Assembly (NCBI RefSeq): GCF_040549485.1
Contig: NZ_JBEPTK010000004.1
Coordinates: forward strand, 124,001-188,000
DNA from: Constrictibacter sp. MBR-5
GTDB lineage: Bacteria; Pseudomonadota; Alphaproteobacteria; JAJUGE01
DNA length: 64,000 nucleotides
Reading direction: 5' to 3'
Shown here in pieces: positions 60,403-64,000 of this stretch. The notes under the pieces were generated by a model that did no database searches, was not told the DNA's origin, and saw only the letters and a list, made by a program, of their open reading frames with translations. The translations under genes and the position numbers were made by a program. Position 1 is the stretch's first letter; every line of letters starts with the position of its first letter.

Positions 60403-61005
60403 TCAGCCCGCCTTCAATGCCCGTTCCAGGAAATCGAGCCGGTCCTGCCCCCAGAGCAGCAGGTCGCCGTAGACGTAGCTCGGGATGCCGAACACGTCGC
60501 GCGCCAGCGCCTCCTCGGTGTTCCGCTCGAACGCCTCGTGCACGCCGGGGTCGTCCGAGGCCTGCAGCAGGATGTCGCCCGGCAGGCCGTTCTCCTCGGC
60601 GATCGCCGCCAGCGTCTTCGGATCGTTGATGTTGCGGTCGTCGGCCCAGACGGCCTTCGGCAGGGCGAAGGCCAGCACGCCCGCATCGGCACCGAGCCGG
60701 CCGGCGGCGATGGTCAGGCGCGCCGCCCGATGCTGCGCCACCGGGTAGTAGCGCGGCTTCTCGCTCAGCGGCAGGTCGTAGAACGCCGCCCAGCGCTTCA
60801 TCTCGGCCTTGCCGTACTTGCGGTGCGACTCCGAGCGCTCCGGCGGATCGTCATCGCCGATCAGCCGCAGCATCATCTCCTTGAGGTCGACCGGCTTGTA
60901 GCGGATCTCCGCCCCGGCCGCCTCGCAGATCGCCACCAGCCGCCGATGCGAGAGGTAGACCCAGGGTGAGTTGAGGCAGAAGTAATAGTCGACGGTCTTG
61001 CCCAT
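60403..61005 (-). CDS. 2-hydroxychromene-2-carboxylate isomerase-like (kappa GST/DsbA fold), copy 1
   Basis: A 200-residue thioredoxin-fold protein of the HCCA isomerase/GST-kappa family, glutathione-dependent in naphthalene breakdown. The active-site Ser lies in LNSPWVYLSHRRLV near residues 8-21, and the C-terminal GIPSYVYGDLLLWGQDRLDF near 173-192 matches the family. It is a clear paralogue of the next gene; both keep the SPW-x-YL motif and the WGQDRLD-LERA end. Substrate here is unknown. Confidence 0.85.
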   Translation of the reverse strand: MGKTVDYYFCLNSPWVYLSHRRLVAICEAAGAEIRYKPVDLKEMMLRLIGDDDPPERSESHRKYGKAEMKRWAAFYDLPLSEKPRYYPVAQHRAARLTIAAGRLGADAGVLAFALPKAVWADDRNINDPKTLAAIAEENGLPGDILLQASDDPGVHEAFERNTEEALARDVFGIPSYVYGDLLLWGQDRLDFLERALKAG

Positions 61006-61031
61006 GCGGCTCTCCCTTACGCCACTCTACC

Positions 61032-61658
61032 TCACGCCGGCAGGCGATACGGTTCCACGGTGCCGCTCATCGCCCGCTCCAGCAGGTCGAGCCGATCCTG
61101 GCCCCAGAACGGCTCGTCGCGATAGACGTAGAAGGGCGCCCCGAAGACCTCGCGCCGCTTCGCCTCTTCGGTGTTCGCGTCGAACCCGGCGACCGCCGCC
61201 TCGCCCTTCGCCGCCTCGAGCAGCGCCGCACCGTCCAGCCCGCACTCGGTCGCGATCGCCCGGGCCGTATCGGCGTCGGCGATGTCGCGCTCCTCGGCCC
61301 AAACGGCCTTCAGGAAGGCGCCGGCGAGCGTGTCGGCATCAAGCCCCTGGGACTGCGCCGCCACGGTCATCCGACCGGGCAGCGTCGCGTCGGCCGGGAA
61401 GAACTTTGGCTTTAGGTTCAGCGGCACGCCGCGGAAGTCCCGCCAGCGCTGCAGTTCGTACCAGCGATAGTTCTGGCGCTGGATCGGCCGCTTGCCGAGC
61501 GGCAGACCGCCGGAAACGGCAAAGACCGCACCCAGGTCGCAGGGCTTGTGGACGATCCGCACGCCGTGCCGGCGCGCGATCGCGACGAAGGGCGCGTGGC
61601 CCAGATACGTCCAGGGCGACACCAGGGTGTAGAAATAGTCGACGGTCTTCTCGGTCAT
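61032..61658 (-). CDS. 2-hydroxychromene-2-carboxylate isomerase-like (kappa GST/DsbA fold), copy 2
   Basis: A 208-residue paralogue of the preceding protein, encoded 26 bases upstream of it. The active-site Ser is in LVSPWTYLGHAPFV near residues 12-25 and the family end is GAPFYVYRDEPFWGQDRLDL near 176-195. Start is MTEKTVDYFY, which aligns with MGKTVDYYF of copy 1. The two copies differ widely in their middle parts, so this is an old duplication, perhaps a heterodimer or two sequential steps. The AMP ligase gene ends 14 bases upstream. Confidence 0.85.
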   Translation of the reverse strand: MTEKTVDYFYTLVSPWTYLGHAPFVAIARRHGVRIVHKPCDLGAVFAVSGGLPLGKRPIQRQNYRWYELQRWRDFRGVPLNLKPKFFPADATLPGRMTVAAQSQGLDADTLAGAFLKAVWAEERDIADADTARAIATECGLDGAALLEAAKGEAAVAGFDANTEEAKRREVFGAPFYVYRDEPFWGQDRLDLLERAMSGTVEPYRLPA

Positions 61659-61672
61659 CGTTCTGCGGATCC

Positions 61673-63319
61673 TTACTGCTGTTGGGCCTGCTGTTGCGCG
61701 ACTTCCGCGTCGCGCAGGTCGCGGCGGCGTATCTTGCCGGTGGCGGTCATCGGCAAGTCGTCCACGAAGGCGATGGCGCGCGGATATTCGTGCGCCGCGA
61801 GCCGGGTCCGCACGAAGGCGCGGATCTCGTCCTCCAGCGTCGCGCTCGGCCGCTGCCCCTCGCGCAGCACCACGAAGGCCTTCACGATCTCGGTGCGCAC
61901 GGGATCGGGAATGCCCACCGCCGCCGCCATCGCGACGGCCGGGTGGCGCATCAGGCACTCCTCGATCTCGCCGGGGCCGATGCGATAGCCGGAGCTGGTG
62001 ATGATGTCGTCGCCGCGGCCGACGAAGCGGAAATTGCCCTCGGCATCGCGCACGCCGCTGTCGCCGGTCAGCAGCCAGTCGCCGGCGAACTTGGCCGCCG
62101 TCGCCTCGGGATTGTTCCAGTATTCCAGGAACATCACCGGGTCGGGCCGCCGCACCGCGATCTCGCCCGGCGTATCGGCAGGCAGTTCGTTGCCGTCCGC
62201 ATCGACGATGGCGACCACGTGGCCCGGCACGGCGCGTCCGATCCAACCCGGCTTCGAGGGCATTAGGCCAGCGCAACTCGCCAGCACGAGGTTGCACTCG
62301 GTCTGGCCGTAGAACTCGTTGATCGTCAGGCCGAAAGCCTCACGGCCCCAGTCGAGCAGGTCGGCTCCCAGGCTCTCGCCGCCCGATCCGATGCTGCGCA
62401 GGGCATGCGCGTGCCGGCTCCGCGGGTCCGGGACCTGACGCATCATCTTCAGCGCCGTCGGCGGCAGGAAGGCATTGCGTACCCCGTGCGCCGCCATCAG
62501 CGCAAAGGCCTCTTCGGGGTCGAACTTGCCCGTGCGGCTGGCGAGCACGGGCACGCCGTGATGCAGCGCCGGCAGCAGGATGTCGAGCAGCCCGCCGGCC
62601 CAGGCCCAGTCCGCCGGCGTCCACATCAGGTCGCCGGGCTGCGGGAAGAACTCGTGCGGAAACTCCACGCCGGGCAGGTGCCCGCGCACGATCCGCTGCC
62701 CGTGCAGCGCCCCCTTCGGCGGCCCGGTCGTCCCGGACGTGTAGATCAGCAGGGCCGGATCGTCCGCCGCCGTATCGACCGGCACGAACGCATCGGATGC
62801 TCGCTCCAACGTCTCGTGGAACGAGGGCAGCCCGCCTGTGTCCCCGTCGGTAACGATCAGCGCCCGAAGGTCCGGCAGGCGGTCGCGGATGGCGAGCAGC
62901 TTGGGCAGGTTGGCCGCGTTGGTGACGGCCGCCCGCGCGCCGCTGTCGCGCAGTCGGTACTCCAGCGCATCCTCGCCGAACAGCCCGAACAGCGGCAGCG
63001 CGACCGCACCCAGCTTGTAGGCGGCCAAATGGCTCAGCGCCGTTTCGACCTGCTGGCCCAGGAGGATGCCGATCCGGTCGCCGCGCGCGACACCGTGCGC
63101 CTGCAGCACGTTGGCCAGCCTGTTCGACTGCCGCCTCAGCATGCCGAAGGTCCAGCGCCGCGCGCCGCCACCCGCTTCCGGCTCGATCAGCGCGACGCGG
63201 TCGGCCGCACCGCCCTCCGCGTGACGGTCGCAGCAGTCCACGGCGATGTTGCAGCGCGCCGGCACGTCCCATCGGAACGCCCGGCGCAGCTCATCGTAGC
63301 TGTTCGCGCGGGGCAGCAT
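61673..63319 (-). CDS. AMP-dependent acyl-CoA synthetase
   Basis: A 548-residue ANL-superfamily ligase that would activate a carboxylic acid to its CoA thioester. The P-loop-like LLIYTSGTTGPPKGALHG is near residues 176-193, the adenylate motif NEFYGQTECNLVL near 312-324, the hinge SSGYRIGPGEIEECL near 434-448, and the catalytic Lys in PMTATGKIRRRDLR near 523-536. Start MLPRANSYDE has GGGAGGAA upstream; the longer frame is not conserved. It is the first gene of the operon with the two isomerases and the decarboxylase-like protein, suggesting breakdown of an aromatic or alicyclic acid. Confidence 0.88.
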   Translation of the reverse strand: MLPRANSYDELRRAFRWDVPARCNIAVDCCDRHAEGGAADRVALIEPEAGGGARRWTFGMLRRQSNRLANVLQAHGVARGDRIGILLGQQVETALSHLAAYKLGAVALPLFGLFGEDALEYRLRDSGARAAVTNAANLPKLLAIRDRLPDLRALIVTDGDTGGLPSFHETLERASDAFVPVDTAADDPALLIYTSGTTGPPKGALHGQRIVRGHLPGVEFPHEFFPQPGDLMWTPADWAWAGGLLDILLPALHHGVPVLASRTGKFDPEEAFALMAAHGVRNAFLPPTALKMMRQVPDPRSRHAHALRSIGSGGESLGADLLDWGREAFGLTINEFYGQTECNLVLASCAGLMPSKPGWIGRAVPGHVVAIVDADGNELPADTPGEIAVRRPDPVMFLEYWNNPEATAAKFAGDWLLTGDSGVRDAEGNFRFVGRGDDIITSSGYRIGPGEIEECLMRHPAVAMAAAVGIPDPVRTEIVKAFVVLREGQRPSATLEDEIRAFVRTRLAAHEYPRAIAFVDDLPMTATGKIRRRDLRDAEVAQQQAQQQ

Positions 63320-63455
63320 CGAATTCCTCCCGCCGGGAGGATAGAGCGAGACGGCGGACGCCGATAGCGGTGCATGGCGGCAGACCGCACGCCCCGGCCC
63401 ACGGCACGCCGCGATGGCCGATGCGGCGGCCGCGTCACCCAATGGCCATGTCGCG

Positions 63456-64000
63456 TCAGCCGTTGCCCGCCTGCGTACGCCGCAGCACCTCGTCGGCGAC
63501 CGCGAGCGAGGCGGTGAGCCCTGGCGATTCGATGCCGTAGAGATTGATCAGCCCCGGCACGCCGTGCGCGTCCCGGCCCTGCACCAGGAAGTCAGGCTGC
63601 GGCTCGCCCGGCCCATGGATCTTCGGCCGGATGCCGGCATAGGCCGGCTGCAGCGATCCGTCCTTCAGATCGGGGTAGTAGGCGCGGATCGCCGCGTAGA
63701 ACTTCTCGGCCCGGCTGGGATCGACGTCGTAGTTCAGTTCGTCGACCCACTCGAGGTCCGGGCCGAACTTGCACTGGCCCCCGAGGTCGAGCGTCACGTG
63801 CACGCCGAGGACGGACGCCTCCGGCATGGGATAGACGAGGTGGGTAAAAGGCTGTTTGCCCAGGACAGAGAAGTAGTTGCCCTTGGCATAATAGGCTTTC
63901 GGGATCGTCTCCGGCGGAATGCCTTCGATCGACCGCGACAGGTCGGGCGCATGGAGGCTGGCGCTGTTCACGACGGTGCGGCAGAGCAGATCCATCGGAT
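63456..64000 (-). CDS. FAD-dependent oxidoreductase, L-2-hydroxyglutarate oxidase-like, 3' part
   Basis: Only the C-terminal 180 or so residues are in the window; the gene's 5' end lies beyond base 64000. The segment [18 protein letters not shown], then [40 protein letters not shown], and [20 protein letters not shown] near the end, are typical of DAO-family flavoproteins such as LhgO. The last segment forms part of the FAD site. It is separated from the AMP ligase by 136 bases on the same strand. Confidence 0.82.
   Translation of the reverse strand, partial: PMDLLCRTVVNSASLHAPDLSRSIEGIPPETIPKAYYAKGNYFSVLGKQPFTHLVYPMPEASVLGVHVTLDLGGQCKFGPDLEWVDELNYDVDPSRAEKFYAAIRAYYPDLKDGSLQPAYAGIRPKIHGPGEPQPDFLVQGRDAHGVPGLINLYGIESPGLTASLAVADEVLRRTQAGNG

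Overview
The window is GC-rich chromosomal DNA, coding almost throughout, from a free-living member of the Alphaproteobacteria, probably near the Rhodospirillales. The evidence is family content and gene order: a truncated HPr kinase, CckA directly behind flhB, a DUF1491 protein, COQ9, the divergent hrcA-grpE / rph-rdgB-hemW block, and a 6S RNA-like sequence between zapA and 5-formyl-THF cyclo-ligase. The family or genus cannot be fixed from sequence alone. I saw no tRNA or rRNA gene, no CRISPR array, no insertion sequence and no prophage.

Layout. 1-4.2 kb: short hprK, a PAS-rich sensor kinase, a cold shock protein and a DUF1491 protein. 4.2-10.5 kb: a leftward flagellar operon (flgB, flgC, fliE, fliQ, fliR, flhB) ending in the cell-cycle kinase cckA, with csrA divergent and a CtrA-like box between. 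10.5-14.9 kb: heat-shock genes hrcA-grpE facing away from rph-rdgB-hemW. 15.0-20.8 kb: a tightly overlapping six-gene operon (cytochrome P450, GNAT-like protein, DevB/DevC/DevA-type exporter, stand-alone E2-type acyltransferase) that looks like a small-molecule or lipid biosynthesis and export unit. 20.8-22.6 kb: aspS.

22.7-27.1 kb is the most interesting region: a compact RiPP-like cluster made of a bicupin, an HprK-like kinase, a PqqD-like RRE protein, a 46-residue precursor-like peptide ending in GGIYS, a GT-B glycosyltransferase and a radical SAM protein with a SPASM/twitch-like C-terminus. No lasso cyclase, peptidase or exporter lies within it. The combination of RRE, radical SAM, glycosyltransferase and a Tyr near the peptide C-terminus recalls mycofactocin logic, but it is not that system.

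27.1-37.4 kb: dusA, small stress proteins (DUF3008, YciF), fdhD with a YdeP-type formate dehydrogenase-like gene broken by one in-frame amber codon, HupE, an acetoacetate decarboxylase-like protein, a Pit phosphate transporter with a Pho-box-like repeat at its start, and an LLM flavin oxidoreductase. 37.5-43.4 kb: a truncated globin paired with a PAS-class III adenylate cyclase, a GlxA-type regulator, a DUF4242 / methanethiol oxidase / SCO operon and a crotonase. 43.4-50.1 kb: a divergent GT-C / GT2 pair, a TAXI solute-binding protein, mscL, ridA, a hydrolase and a flavin reductase. 50.1-58.8 kb: rpsU, def-coq9, a cupin, a fused TRAP permease facing its TAXI binding protein, an orphan nitrile hydratase beta-like protein, zapA, 6S RNA, 5-formyl-THF cyclo-ligase (probable non-standard start) and a YmdB-type phosphoesterase. 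58.9-64 kb: a leftward catabolic operon (AMP ligase, two tandem 2-hydroxychromene-2-carboxylate isomerase-like proteins, a carboxymuconolactone decarboxylase-like protein, then a MetE-like protein) and the 3' part of an FAD oxidoreductase cut by the window edge.
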